Source of the DNA: Deltaproteobacteria bacterium
GTDB taxonomy: Bacteria; Myxococcota; Kuafuiibacteriia; Kuafuiibacteriales; Kuafuiibacteriaceae
Assembly (NCBI GenBank): GCA_016703535.1
Contig: JADJBV010000002.1
Coordinates: forward strand, 930,001-994,000
Reading direction: 5' to 3'
Length of the DNA: 64,000 nt
Below are positions 42,275 through 51,132 of this stretch, piece after piece. Within the stretch, counting starts at the first letter, position 1; each line of letters opens with the position of its first letter. The notes under the pieces are model-generated. The model was not told where the DNA came from and ran no database searches. It saw nothing but the letters and a program-made list of their open reading frames with translations. The translations under genes were made by a program, and so were the position numbers.

Positions 42275-43327
42275 CTAGGAGAGGTCCGCGACCGCGACCA
42301 CCACCCGCGTCAAGCGCGCTTGCGCCACGGCCATCAGGCCTGGGTGGGCCGCCAACCCCTGGTCTGCGGGCAAGGCCGCCAAAAGCTGCTGCAACCTGGC
42401 TTGCACCGCTGCCAGGGCCCCCGAACCGCGGAAGGCCAGGGCGGCCCGATCGATCTCCTCAGGGGTGGTTTCGCTGGCACTTTTTCCGAGCAGCGGTCCG
42501 AGCCATTCCAAGTCCTTGGGTACTCGGGTCAGGTGTTCGACCAAGAGGGCGCTGACCTTGCCTTCCCGGAGGCGATCGCCCCGGCGTTCCCGGCCTTGGC
42601 CGTAGAGATCTCGAACCTCGTCGGCGAGTTGGCAGGCCAAACCCAAGGCGGCGAAGGGCTCGGCGCAGGCCTCGGCCTGAGCCTCACTGAGGCCCGCCAA
42701 GATCGCCAGGCCTTGGACCGGCAGCACCCAACGCACTCGGCTCTTGCCCCGCACCGCCTCTTCGTAGGCCTCCAGGGTCCGGCGACCACTGGCGATCAAG
42801 CAGAGCTCCAAGGACTGGCCCCGGACCGTCTCTACGGCGCGCCGAGCGATCGCCCGCGAGAGGCTCCAGGCGGTGGCCGGATCGGTGGGTAAAGACTCCA
42901 GCGCCAAAAACGGCAACATCAGCAGCAGATCGCCGGCGTTGATCGCTTGTGCTTCACCGTGGCGAACCCAAACGCTGTAGCTCCCCTGACGCCAACGGGA
43001 GCGATCCTCGAGATCGTCGTGGATCAAGCTGGCGGCGTGGATCAACTCACAAGCGGCCGCCCACGGGATCGAACGATCGAGGGGCACCGACAACACCTGG
43101 GCCAACTCCCTTACGAGCTCCCCACGTTGCCGGCGGGGCCCAGCCAAAAAGTGTTCGTGGGCGATGGCCCCCAGGCGTTCGAAGCGATCGCCCGTCGCCA
43201 ACCGCAACATCGTCGCTTCCAACTCGGCGGCGAAGGCCGGATCGGCGCCGGCGACATCAGGGGCCCAGGTCGACTGGGGACTGGGCCGCGCTGGCAGCGG
43301 GTGTAGGTTGGAGGTCGTGGCGTTCAA
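42275..43327 (-). CDS. Polyprenyl (geranylgeranyl-type) diphosphate synthase, second copy
   Basis: This 350-residue trans-prenyltransferase has a first Asp-rich motif in IHDDLEDRS and a second motif reading LADEVRDLYG, a deviation from the usual DDxxD. The TTG at 43327 is chosen because it overlaps the bchP stop (TTGA), matching the coupling seen elsewhere. The open frame extends upstream only through bchP. It may supply GGPP for BchG/BchP or make another prenyl chain. It is clearly different from crtE at 22508-23431. Confidence 0.82.
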   Translation of the reverse strand: MNATTSNLHPLPARPSPQSTWAPDVAGADPAFAAELEATMLRLATGDRFERLGAIAHEHFLAGPRRQRGELVRELAQVLSVPLDRSIPWAAACELIHAASLIHDDLEDRSRWRQGSYSVWVRHGEAQAINAGDLLLMLPFLALESLPTDPATAWSLSRAIARRAVETVRGQSLELCLIASGRRTLEAYEEAVRGKSRVRWVLPVQGLAILAGLSEAQAEACAEPFAALGLACQLADEVRDLYGQGRERRGDRLREGKVSALLVEHLTRVPKDLEWLGPLLGKSASETTPEEIDRAALAFRGSGALAAVQARLQQLLAALPADQGLAAHPGLMAVAQARLTRVVVAVADLS

Positions 43328-44511
43328 GGCGACACCAGGCCCAAGAGGTGGGCCATATCCTTGAAGAAGATCCGTAGGTGAGCGCCGGGCTTGGCCCGCA
43401 CCAGCTCCTTGTTCATGTAGGCCTGCCAGGTCAACTCCTGGACGTCGGGGTCCTTGCACATGGAGACGAAGCGCTCCCGACGTTTGTCGTTTTTGTACCA
43501 GAAGGTCTGCATGATCCCGAGGATCCAGAAGACACGGCCGTGGGCCTTCATGAAGCCTTTGCGGGCCTGTCGCAGCGCCTTCGGGTCTCGAGTCTCGAGG
43601 AACTGCAGGCCGGCTTCGGCGGCGAGTTGGCCGCCGACCATGGCGTAATAGATGCCCTCGCCAGACGCGGGCGCCACCACTCCAGCGGCGTCTCCGGCCA
43701 AGATCACGTCCCGGCCGTTGTCCCACCGTTTGGCAGGACGCAGCGGGATCGGCGCGCCCTCTCGGCGTAAGGTGCGAAAGCCCTCCAAGCCGTGGGTCGC
43801 TCGCAGCCGTGCCACCGACTGCTTGAGGCTGAGGCCCTTGTGGGCACTCCCTGAGCCGACGCTGGCCGTGTCCCCGTGGGGGAAGATCCAACCGTAAAAA
43901 TCGGGAGAGACCCGGCCGTCGTAGATCACGTCGGCGCGTCGCCCGTCGAAGTTCCCGCGCTTGGCGCTTTCGGGGACCTCCAAGATCTCGTGGTACGCGA
44001 AGACGTAGGGCACGTGTACGTCGGGCAACTCTTGCCGAGCCACCTTCGACAACGCGCCGTCGGCGCCGATCACCAGATCGGTCTTCACCTTTTGCGCGAC
44101 GCCCTCTTGGTCCAGGTATTCGACGAAGGCCGTACCGTCGGGCTCGCGCACGATGCGCTCGTAGCTCCCGGTGCGGCGCGTGGCCCCGTGTTCCGCTGCT
44201 CGTTGGCGCAGGAACTCGTCGAAGGCCTCACGGTTGACCATACCCACGTAGCCGCCGTCGATCGGCATGTCGACCTGGCGTTCGCTCGGCGACACCATCC
44301 GGGCCGACTTGATCTGGGCGCACAACAAGGACGCTGGGATCTCGAAGTCTCGGATCAAGCGAGGAGGGATCGCGCCGCCGCAGGGTTTGATGCGACCCGC
44401 TTTGTCGAGGAGCAACACCGAATGACCCTCCCGGGCCAGCCGATCCGCTGCGGTGGCCCCGGCCGGTCCACCACCCACCACGACCACTTCAAAGGCCTCG
44501 TTGACGCTCAC
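43324..44511 (-). CDS. bchP: Geranylgeranyl reductase
   Basis: BchP reduces the geranylgeranyl tail of bacteriochlorophyll to phytyl. The 395-residue flavoprotein has VVVGGGPAGATAADRLA at the N-terminus, PCGGAIPPRLI, and the FAD motif VILAGDAAGVVAPASGEGI. The gene follows the PucC-family gene with a 4-bp overlap. Confidence 0.94.
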   Translation of the reverse strand: MSVNEAFEVVVVGGGPAGATAADRLAREGHSVLLLDKAGRIKPCGGAIPPRLIRDFEIPASLLCAQIKSARMVSPSERQVDMPIDGGYVGMVNREAFDEFLRQRAAEHGATRRTGSYERIVREPDGTAFVEYLDQEGVAQKVKTDLVIGADGALSKVARQELPDVHVPYVFAYHEILEVPESAKRGNFDGRRADVIYDGRVSPDFYGWIFPHGDTASVGSGSAHKGLSLKQSVARLRATHGLEGFRTLRREGAPIPLRPAKRWDNGRDVILAGDAAGVVAPASGEGIYYAMVGGQLAAEAGLQFLETRDPKALRQARKGFMKAHGRVFWILGIMQTFWYKNDKRRERFVSMCKDPDVQELTWQAYMNKELVRAKPGAHLRIFFKDMAHLLGLVSP

Positions 44512-45854
44512 GACGACCTCCCGTGGGCCTGGACCAAGATCCCGGCCGTGGCCCGTTGCCGCGCCGGAGCCCGCTCGAGGCGCAGCGCGATCGCCGCGGC
44601 CAGCAAGAACACCACCGCTTCGGCGACGAAGACCGTCGAGTAGGGCAGGGTCGCCGACTCGGTGAAGAGGCCAATCAGATCAACGCCCATCGTCCCAGCC
44701 CAGCCGCCGAGCGCGAAGGCGATCGCTTGTGCACCACCCCAAAGTCCCATGCGAATACCCTCCCGAGACTCTCGTCCCGTCCCTGCCAGGCTCATCATCC
44801 AGCCGATGGCCGCTACCGCGAAGGCCCCGTTGCAGAAGCCCAGCGCGAAGATCGTCAACCGCAACGGCCAATCGGCCCCGACCACTCCCGCCAGGGCGAT
44901 CGCCCCGAGGGCGATGGCCGAGGTGATGCAGCCCGCGATGGTCCAGAAGCGGATCGACCCGAATCGTGGTCCCTTGGATCCACCGGCCGCAAACGCGACC
45001 AACAACATCCCCAAGAACACGCCGCTGTGCTGCACCGAGGCCAACTTGGTCGACTCGGCCGGCGACAGCCCGAACACCACACCCGCAAAGGGCTCCAGGA
45101 TCAGATCCTGGGTGCTGTAGGCCAACATCGAGATGAAGACGAAGATGGTGAAAGCTCGAGCCTTGGGCTCACCCCAAACCTCACTAAAGACCTCGCGAAA
45201 CGGGCGACTGTCGGGAGCACGCGGGGCCTCGACCTCGACCTCGGGGGTCGGCGCCAACTCAGTGGGTTCGATCCCGCGCAGGGCCACGGTGGTCAAGAAC
45301 AGGGCGAAGGCCGCCACCGCAACGGTCACCAACACCAGGCGATCCAAGGTGAACGGATCCAGGAGCTGACCAACGATCGCGGTCGTCACCACAAAACCCG
45401 CGATCATCATCAACCAAACCATCGACGCCGCCGGCGCCCGCCGACTCGGATCGACCCGAGAGGCCAACATCGCGAGCAGTGAGGTGCCGGAGGAGCCGAC
45501 CCCAGCCCCGATCAAGAGGTAGGCGACCATCGCCATCGCCACGCCCAGCCACGGGTGCTCCGGGCTCAAGGCGATGGCGATCGCGGCCATAAAGGCCCCC
45601 AGGCCCAACACGCCGATCCCGCCGATGATCCAAGGGGTCCGTCGGTCGCCTTGATCCGAGTCATAACCGAAGCGAGGTCGACCCAGCTGCACCGCGTAGT
45701 GCAGCCCGACCAACAGGCCCGGCAAAGTGGCGGGCAGGGCCAACTCCACCACCATCACCCGGTTCATGGTCGAGGTGCAGAGCACGACGATCGAGCCCAG
45801 CGCGGTCTGCACCAGGCCAAGGCGGAAGATCTGCCACCAAGTCAACTTCGTCAT
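44508..45854 (-). CDS. PucC/LhaA-family membrane protein (bch2/orf428 type)
   Basis: This 448-residue, 12-helix protein of the BCD family lies between bchG and bchP, where proteobacterial clusters have orf428/bch2. Conserved marks are STMNRVMVVELALPATLPG, GRPRFGYDSD and LILEPFAGVVFGL. It may transport or deliver bacteriochlorophyll for complex assembly. It is distinct from lhaA at 58025-59461. The ATG overlaps the bchG stop. Confidence 0.88.
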   Translation of the reverse strand: MTKLTWWQIFRLGLVQTALGSIVVLCTSTMNRVMVVELALPATLPGLLVGLHYAVQLGRPRFGYDSDQGDRRTPWIIGGIGVLGLGAFMAAIAIALSPEHPWLGVAMAMVAYLLIGAGVGSSGTSLLAMLASRVDPSRRAPAASMVWLMMIAGFVVTTAIVGQLLDPFTLDRLVLVTVAVAAFALFLTTVALRGIEPTELAPTPEVEVEAPRAPDSRPFREVFSEVWGEPKARAFTIFVFISMLAYSTQDLILEPFAGVVFGLSPAESTKLASVQHSGVFLGMLLVAFAAGGSKGPRFGSIRFWTIAGCITSAIALGAIALAGVVGADWPLRLTIFALGFCNGAFAVAAIGWMMSLAGTGRESREGIRMGLWGGAQAIAFALGGWAGTMGVDLIGLFTESATLPYSTVFVAEAVVFLLAAAIALRLERAPARQRATAGILVQAHGRSS

Positions 45855-46792
45855 GGGTGGACCTCCAAGAGCGGCAGCGAACGCAGGGCGATCGCCGCGG
45901 CCATCATGCCCAGCACGTAGAGGGTGGTGCCGGTCGCGTTGTACCAAGCGGCGCGCTCGAGCGGGCGGCGCACCAATCGAACCATACAAACAATCTGCAG
46001 CAGGAGAAGTGCGCCGACGATCGCGCCATGGACGGGTCGGCCCCAGTCGATCAGCAGCGCCAAGACCACCACCTGGGGCAGGCCCATGATAAAACAAGCC
46101 AGGCGGACCGAGTTGTCGACGCCCAGCTGGACGGGCAACGACGAGAGGCCCAGCTGCCGATCACCTTCAACGGACTTGAAGTCGTTGAGGATCATGATGC
46201 CGAAGGCACCGACGCTGTAGAGCAGGGCCATGGCGATCACCGGGAAGCCGGGGCGCACCTCGGCGAGGGCCGCGGCCCCGGTGAACCAGGGCAGACCTTC
46301 ATAACAAAGCCCCACGGCGGAGTTGCCGAACCAGCCGTTGCGCTTGAGGCGGAAGGGCGGGGCGCTATAGGCCCAGGCCAGGGCCAAACCGAACACCGCG
46401 GCGATCAACACCCAGGTGCCCAAGGCCGCCGCCACCAGCAAAGAAAGAGCGGTCCAGATCACCGCGATCGCCAAGCCCCAACGGCCCGGGACTCGGCCGG
46501 ACGGGATGGCTCGGTGGGGTTCGTTGATCGCGTCCACCTCTCGATCGAACCAATCGTTGGCCGCCTGGCTGGTGCCGCAGACCAACGGCCCGGCCAGCAA
46601 GATCGCGCCCAAGATGACGCGCCAGTTCTCGAGGATGGGGGCGCCGGTCCCGACGACCCCACAGGCCAGCGCCCACATCGGCGCGAACCAAGTCAGCGGC
46701 TTGAGGATCTCGAGGGCTGCGCTGGGGGTCGGCCAGCTCCGCGGCGTGGTCGGCGAGGCCGATCGCAATGCCTTGGAGACGCCGGTGTTCAT
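45851..46792 (-). CDS. bchG: Bacteriochlorophyll synthase
   Basis: BchG attaches the geranylgeranyl tail to bacteriochlorophyllide. The 313-residue UbiA-family protein has NDWFDREVDAINEPHRAIPS as its first Asp-rich motif and LNDFKSVEGDRQLGL as its second, with about nine membrane helices. It follows ppsR by 2 bp. Confidence 0.94.
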   Translation of the reverse strand: MNTGVSKALRSASPTTPRSWPTPSAALEILKPLTWFAPMWALACGVVGTGAPILENWRVILGAILLAGPLVCGTSQAANDWFDREVDAINEPHRAIPSGRVPGRWGLAIAVIWTALSLLVAAALGTWVLIAAVFGLALAWAYSAPPFRLKRNGWFGNSAVGLCYEGLPWFTGAAALAEVRPGFPVIAMALLYSVGAFGIMILNDFKSVEGDRQLGLSSLPVQLGVDNSVRLACFIMGLPQVVVLALLIDWGRPVHGAIVGALLLLQIVCMVRLVRRPLERAAWYNATGTTLYVLGMMAAAIALRSLPLLEVHP

Positions 46793-46794
46793 GT

Positions 46795-48243
46795 TCAGGC
46801 TTGCCCTTCAGCGTCGTCGTCGCCGCCCAGATCGTGGCGCCGGAGCTTGGAGTAGAGGCTCTGCCGAGAGAGGCCCAGGATCTGGGCGGCCGAGGCTCGG
46901 TTGTCACCGCTGACCTTGAGGGCGGCCTCGATGCAGAGCCGTTCGATCAGGTCGGTGGTCTCGCGAACGATCTCCTTCAACGCTACCCGTCCGACCAGGG
47001 CGGTGAGCTGCTCCACGGAACGGGGCAACACGGGGCTGCCACCGGTGTCCAAGGAGAACGGAGAGCTGGCCTGACGCACCACCAGGCCGTAACAAGTCCG
47101 GCCGCTCTCCATGGCGGCGACCGCCGAGACGTCGACCTGTTCGGTGAGGCCGTATTCTCCGCGGATCACGGTCCCAAAGTTCCGCACCGATCCGTGTTCG
47201 CGGAGGTTGGCCAGCAGGATGTTGAGATCTCCGCCGGCTCTCCCCAACCATCGATCGAGCGGTTCACCGCGGACCTGCGGTTCGCCGGCGAGCTGGGCCA
47301 TCTCGACGAAGGCCGCGTTGGCGCTCAGCACGCGACGATCGGTGTCGATCATCACGAAGGCGTCCGGCAGGCTCTCGATGACCTCGAGGATCTGGGAGTC
47401 CCGAGGGTTGGCTTCGGTTTGGGACCCGCCCTGTCCGCTGATGCGGAGCAGGAACAAAGAGCTCCCCCCCTGTCGAAACACGGAGGCCGCCACCTGGACG
47501 TCGCTTTGATCGTGGGCCAACTGAGCGATGATCGGCGCGGCCCCCACGGCGAGCTGAGCACTCCCCAACAGCTCCCGAACTTCGTTCCAGCTCTCCGGGG
47601 TGAACAGGGAGGACAGGGTGCGGCCCGCCAAACGCGGGGCGGTGTCCTGCAACAAGCGGGAGGCCACCGGGTTGCATTCGGTGACCTTCATGGTCGCAGC
47701 GTCCACGATCAACACGCCTTCGGAGGCGATCTGAAAGAGCATGCGATAGCGGGTCTCGGCGTGCCGCAGGCGAGAGTACTCGCGCTCCATCGACTGCTGA
47801 GCGCCCACCAGCTGCTGCTGGAGGTTGGAGAGAGCCCGCAGGTCCCGGCCAATGGCCAGGATTCGTCCTCGCTCGTGGAGACGAACCGCGGAGAAGCGCA
47901 GCGGGACGTCGGCGTTGCCCTTGACCCGCTGGTTGATCTCCCGGCCCCGAACCAAAGCGCCGCGAGAGGCCCGGGCCTCCTTCAGCAGGAGCTCCACCTT
48001 GTTGCGGCTGTCGGTCGCGACCGTGTCGAGCCAACGTTGACCGATCCAAGGTTCGCAGAGGGCGCGAGACACACCGAGATCGCCCAACGAGAGGTCTTGG
48101 ATGATCCCTTCGGAGTCGAGCACCAAGGCCAGATCGGCGGCGGCGCCGATCACCCGCGCGGCGATCGCGGGCGTCATCGGCCCCAAGGCCTCTTCAGGAT
48201 CTCGAAATAGCTCGGGGAGACGAAGCGAAGCTGATTCAGCCAT
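46795..48243 (-). CDS. ppsR: PpsR/CrtJ transcriptional repressor (canonical)
   Basis: This 482-residue regulator has an N-terminal domain, a Q-linker helix, two PAS domains (about 160-270 and 285-400), and an intact C-terminal Fis-type HTH (AAQILGLSRQSLYSKL). PpsR represses bch, crt and puf genes under oxygen or light, binding TGT-N12-ACA. Two such operator pairs occur in this window. The first PAS-like region and the second carry Cys residues (for example in TCYGLV) that might be redox-active (inference). The gene lies in the conserved order aerR-ppsR-bchG. Confidence 0.92.
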   Translation of the reverse strand: MAESASLRLPELFRDPEEALGPMTPAIAARVIGAAADLALVLDSEGIIQDLSLGDLGVSRALCEPWIGQRWLDTVATDSRNKVELLLKEARASRGALVRGREINQRVKGNADVPLRFSAVRLHERGRILAIGRDLRALSNLQQQLVGAQQSMEREYSRLRHAETRYRMLFQIASEGVLIVDAATMKVTECNPVASRLLQDTAPRLAGRTLSSLFTPESWNEVRELLGSAQLAVGAAPIIAQLAHDQSDVQVAASVFRQGGSSLFLLRISGQGGSQTEANPRDSQILEVIESLPDAFVMIDTDRRVLSANAAFVEMAQLAGEPQVRGEPLDRWLGRAGGDLNILLANLREHGSVRNFGTVIRGEYGLTEQVDVSAVAAMESGRTCYGLVVRQASSPFSLDTGGSPVLPRSVEQLTALVGRVALKEIVRETTDLIERLCIEAALKVSGDNRASAAQILGLSRQSLYSKLRRHDLGGDDDAEGQA

Positions 48244-48261
48244 GTTTCGTCCCTGGCTTGT

Positions 48262-49149
48262 TCACCGCCCCACTTCTTTGGGGCGTTGCTCTAGATGTTG
48301 TTCAAGGAAGTCCACCGCCTCTTGGGCGTTGGCCATACAGACGACTTCGCCCAGCTCGCGGCTGCGGGTCCGCAGCTCTTCGGCCGAAGCTCCGCCGATC
48401 ATCACGATCAGATCGGGGTTCTTGGAGACGTTGCGCAGGGTGTGGATCAACACGCGCAGCGCGTCGGCCAGCTTTGGATTGCTGACCGAAAAGCCCACCA
48501 TCTGGACCCACTCATTGCTGACCAGGTCCACCAGATCGGCGCTGTGTACGCTGGTCACGGCCCGGACGGCCCAACCGGCGCGGCGGAAGAACTCGCTCGC
48601 GATCAACATGCCGAAGGTGTGTTGTTCACCGGGGGCAGGCGCCAAGATCACCGTGCCGAGGTTGGGACCGGTCCGCTTGCCGCCCACGAAGGATGGGCTC
48701 AGGTCGTGCACCAGCTGGTGCAGCCGAGAGAGGCCGACCGTGACGTCAGCAAAACTGCACAGATCTTCCATCCAGAGCTCGCCCAACATGCGGGCGGCCG
48801 GGCCGAGAAGATCGACGAAGATCGAGTCCAACGACAGGCCTTGGCCCCGCATCGCGTCGACGTAGGCCCTCGCGGTCGAGGCCGGGTGGGCGATGACCAG
48901 GCGGGCCAATTCTCCGACTTCATCCGTGCTGGGCGGCGGCCGACTGGCCGGCAAAGACGCCGCTGGGCTGCGGTGCGAGAGCATCAGCCGGGGGATGATC
49001 TGGGTCTCGATCATCCGCATCAGGGCCTCCTGATGACAGGGATCGGACTCGCCCCTGGACGCGTTCGAAGAGCGGTCCTCACCAAGGCTCTCGCCTCGAT
49101 CTCCCGCTGCTTCGGTGCCTTCCTCCGCTTCGCTTTGACAGCTGGCCAT
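48262..49149 (-). CDS. aerR: AerR/PpaA B12-binding antirepressor
   Basis: This 295-residue protein has a cobalamin-binding domain of the AerR/PpaA type: helical cap with LGELWMEDLCSFADVTVGLSR, then a B12 fold with GEQHTFGMLIA, in which His177 is the probable axial ligand, and a C-terminal VMIGGAS loop. AerR antagonises PpsR/CrtJ in response to light through cobalamin. In-frame ATGs at residues 44 and 46 could give a short form. Long and short AerR forms are known in R. capsulatus. Confidence 0.88.
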   Translation of the reverse strand: MASCQSEAEEGTEAAGDRGESLGEDRSSNASRGESDPCHQEALMRMIETQIIPRLMLSHRSPAASLPASRPPPSTDEVGELARLVIAHPASTARAYVDAMRGQGLSLDSIFVDLLGPAARMLGELWMEDLCSFADVTVGLSRLHQLVHDLSPSFVGGKRTGPNLGTVILAPAPGEQHTFGMLIASEFFRRAGWAVRAVTSVHSADLVDLVSNEWVQMVGFSVSNPKLADALRVLIHTLRNVSKNPDLIVMIGGASAEELRTRSRELGEVVCMANAQEAVDFLEQHLEQRPKEVGR

Positions 49150-49261
49150 GCCAACCCCCTCGCCGCGTCAAGCACAGTCCCCCGTGGTGGCGAACCGACT
49201 TCGCGGAAACGTCGCAAACGAACATGCAGCGAATGCGCGGTCAACCGGGCCACGAGGTGAG

Positions 49262-49290
49262 CTTATAGCCCGAGTCATCCAAAAGTGTAA
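49262..49290 (-). promoter_or_regulatory. Candidate aerR promoter
   Basis: On the minus strand, TTACAC (complement of 49285-49290), a 17-bp spacer and TATAAG (complement of 49262-49267) form a sigma70-like promoter reading into aerR. The -35 overlaps a near-consensus PpsR half-pair (TGT-N12-ACG, 49286-49303). Confidence 0.5.
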
Positions 49291-49319
49291 AGAGAGAATG
49301 ACGTCAAGTTGACTTGACA
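49286..49319. promoter_or_regulatory. Degenerate PpsR-type sites between aerR and bchF
   Basis: TGT-N12-ACG (49286-49303) and CGT-N12-ACA (49302-49319) each miss the consensus by one base. They overlap one another by 2 bp rather than being 8 bp apart. The first covers the aerR -35 and the second the bchF -35. Between them lies the perfect palindrome GTCAAGT-TG-ACTTGAC (49303-49318). Weaker or differently shaped PpsR binding is likely. Confidence 0.55.
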
Positions 49320-49342
49320 CTTTTCGGTGGGCTCATTAAGGT
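49314..49342 (+). promoter_or_regulatory. Sigma70-type promoter of bchF
   Basis: TTGACA (49314-49319), a 17-bp spacer and TAAGGT (49337-49342) form the promoter. The expected start point is within one or two bases of the bchF ATG at 49351, so bchF mRNA is probably leaderless. Confidence 0.65.
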
Positions 49343-49350
49343 CCTCGGCG

Positions 49351-49854
49351 ATGGGAAGGGCGATCCGGCAGGCAAGCCCGCTCTACACGCCGGAGCAGCG
49401 GCGGCGGCGTGACGCGACGCGATGGACCTTGGTCCAGGGGCTGCTCGCGCCGGTTCAGTTTTTGGTCTTCGCCGCCAGCCTCCTCTTGGTCGTTCGTTAC
49501 CTGGTGGTTGGCCGAGGTTACGAGGCCGCGACGGTCTCGATCGTGGTCAAGACCCTCACGCTCTACACAATCATGGTGACCGGCGCGATTTGGGAGAAGG
49601 TCGTCTTCGGCCGCTACCTCTTCGCCAAGGCGTTCTTCTGGGAAGACGTCTTCAGTATGTTGGTGCTGGCGCTGCACACTGCCTATCTAGGTGCCCTCGC
49701 GACCGACGCCCTCAGCCCCCGCGGGTTGATGTGGCTGGCGCTGGCTGCCTACGCCTCCTACGCGATCAACGCGACCCAGTTTGTCCTCAAGTTGCGCGCC
49801 GCTCGCCTCGAGGCCGCTCCCCCGAACGCCGAATTGGCCGGAGCCTTCGAATGA
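49351..49854 (+). CDS. bchF: 3-vinyl bacteriochlorophyllide hydratase
   Basis: BchF hydrates the C3 vinyl group. From ATG 49351 the 167-residue protein has the signature PLYTPEQRRRRDATRW, four membrane helices, and EKVVFGRYLFAKAFFWED. An upstream in-frame start at 49327 lies inside the promoter and is rejected. The stop overlaps bchN (ATGA). It opens the long bchF-puh operon. Confidence 0.93.
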   Translation: MGRAIRQASPLYTPEQRRRRDATRWTLVQGLLAPVQFLVFAASLLLVVRYLVVGRGYEAATVSIVVKTLTLYTIMVTGAIWEKVVFGRYLFAKAFFWEDVFSMLVLALHTAYLGALATDALSPRGLMWLALAAYASYAINATQFVLKLRAARLEAAPPNAELAGAFE

Positions 49855-51128
49855 GCGCCGCAGTCGAAAATGTCGCCCGTCCTTCAGCCCTCCCTGTTTT
49901 GCGGGAGCGGGGCCAGCGGGAGGTCTTTTGTGGCCTCACCGGCATCGTCTGGCTGCACCGCAAGATGCAGGACGCCTTCTTCTTGATCGTCGGATCTCGG
50001 ACTTGCGCGCACCTGATGCAGTCGGCCGCCGGGGTGATGATCTTCGCCGAACCTCGATTCGCGACCGCGATCATGGAGGAGCGTGACCTCGCGGGCCTCG
50101 CCGACGCCAACGAAGAGTTGGATCGGGTCGTGGAGCGGCTCTTGGCCCGTCGTCCCGACATCCGGCAGCTTTTTTTGGTGGGCTCTTGCCCGTCCGAGGT
50201 GATCAAGCTGGATCTCTCCCGGGCGGCCGAACGGCTGGCGCAAATTCACGGGCCCTCGGTGCAGGTGCTCAGCTACTCGGGCAGCGGCATCGAGACCACC
50301 TTCACCCAAGGTGAAGACGCTTGCTTGACGGCCCTGGTGCCCACTTTGCCCGCCGAGGCCAAAGGCGCGGAGCACAACCTCTTGGTGGTCGGCACCTTGC
50401 CGGACGTCGTCGAAGATCAGTTCCGGCGCACCTTCGCGGCCTTGGGTTTGCCCAAGGTCGCCTTTTTCCCGCCCCGCCGGGCCCATGAACGCCCCGCGGT
50501 CGGTCCCCATACCTCTTACTTGTTGGCCCAGCCCTTCTTGGGCGCGACCGCGGCCGCCCTCGATGCCCGGGGCGCTCGCCACCTGCCGGCCCTTTTCCCC
50601 TTTGGCGTCGAAGGCACCACCGCTTGGTTGACGGCGGCCGCGGCAGCCTTCGGGATCCCCGAGACTCGGGTGTTGTCGGTGACCGAGTCGGCCCGCAATC
50701 GGGCTCAGCAGGCCCTCGAACGGCAACGGGCGCACCTGGCGGGGCGCCGGATCTTCTTCTTCCCCGACTCGCAGCTGGAGATCCCGCTGGCTCGGTTCCT
50801 CTCCAGGGAGCTGGGCATGGAGTTGGTCGAGGTCGGTACGCCTTACCTTCATCAACAACACCTGGCCGCCGAGTTGGCCCGGCTGCCCGCCGGCGTACAG
50901 CTCAGCGAAGGGCAAGACGTGGAGCGGCAGCTCGATCGTTGCCGCGCCGCTCGCCCCGACCTGGTGGTGTGTGGGCTCGGCCTGGCCAACCCGCTCGAGA
51001 CCGAAGGTTTGACCACCAAGTGGTCCATCGAACTCGTGTTCTCGCCGATCCACGGCTACGAGCAGGCCAGCGATCTGGCCGAGCTTTTTCATCGCCCCCT
51101 CGGGCGGCAACAGCGGTTGCGGGTGTGA
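49851..51128 (+). CDS. bchN: Dark-operative protochlorophyllide reductase subunit N
   Basis: This 425-residue NifD-like subunit has cluster Cys residues in REVFCGLTGIVWLH, GSRTCAHLMQ and VGSCPSEVIK. With BchB and BchL it reduces protochlorophyllide D-ring in the dark. The start overlaps the bchF stop. Confidence 0.95.
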   Translation: MSAAVENVARPSALPVLRERGQREVFCGLTGIVWLHRKMQDAFFLIVGSRTCAHLMQSAAGVMIFAEPRFATAIMEERDLAGLADANEELDRVVERLLARRPDIRQLFLVGSCPSEVIKLDLSRAAERLAQIHGPSVQVLSYSGSGIETTFTQGEDACLTALVPTLPAEAKGAEHNLLVVGTLPDVVEDQFRRTFAALGLPKVAFFPPRRAHERPAVGPHTSYLLAQPFLGATAAALDARGARHLPALFPFGVEGTTAWLTAAAAAFGIPETRVLSVTESARNRAQQALERQRAHLAGRRIFFFPDSQLEIPLARFLSRELGMELVEVGTPYLHQQHLAAELARLPAGVQLSEGQDVERQLDRCRAARPDLVVCGLGLANPLETEGLTTKWSIELVFSPIHGYEQASDLAELFHRPLGRQQRLRV

Positions 51129-51132
51129 ACTC

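Noticed and set aside
44508..45854. Call as LhaA
   Set aside because: A better LhaA lies before puhA at 58025; this copy sits between bchG and bchP, the place of bch2/orf428.
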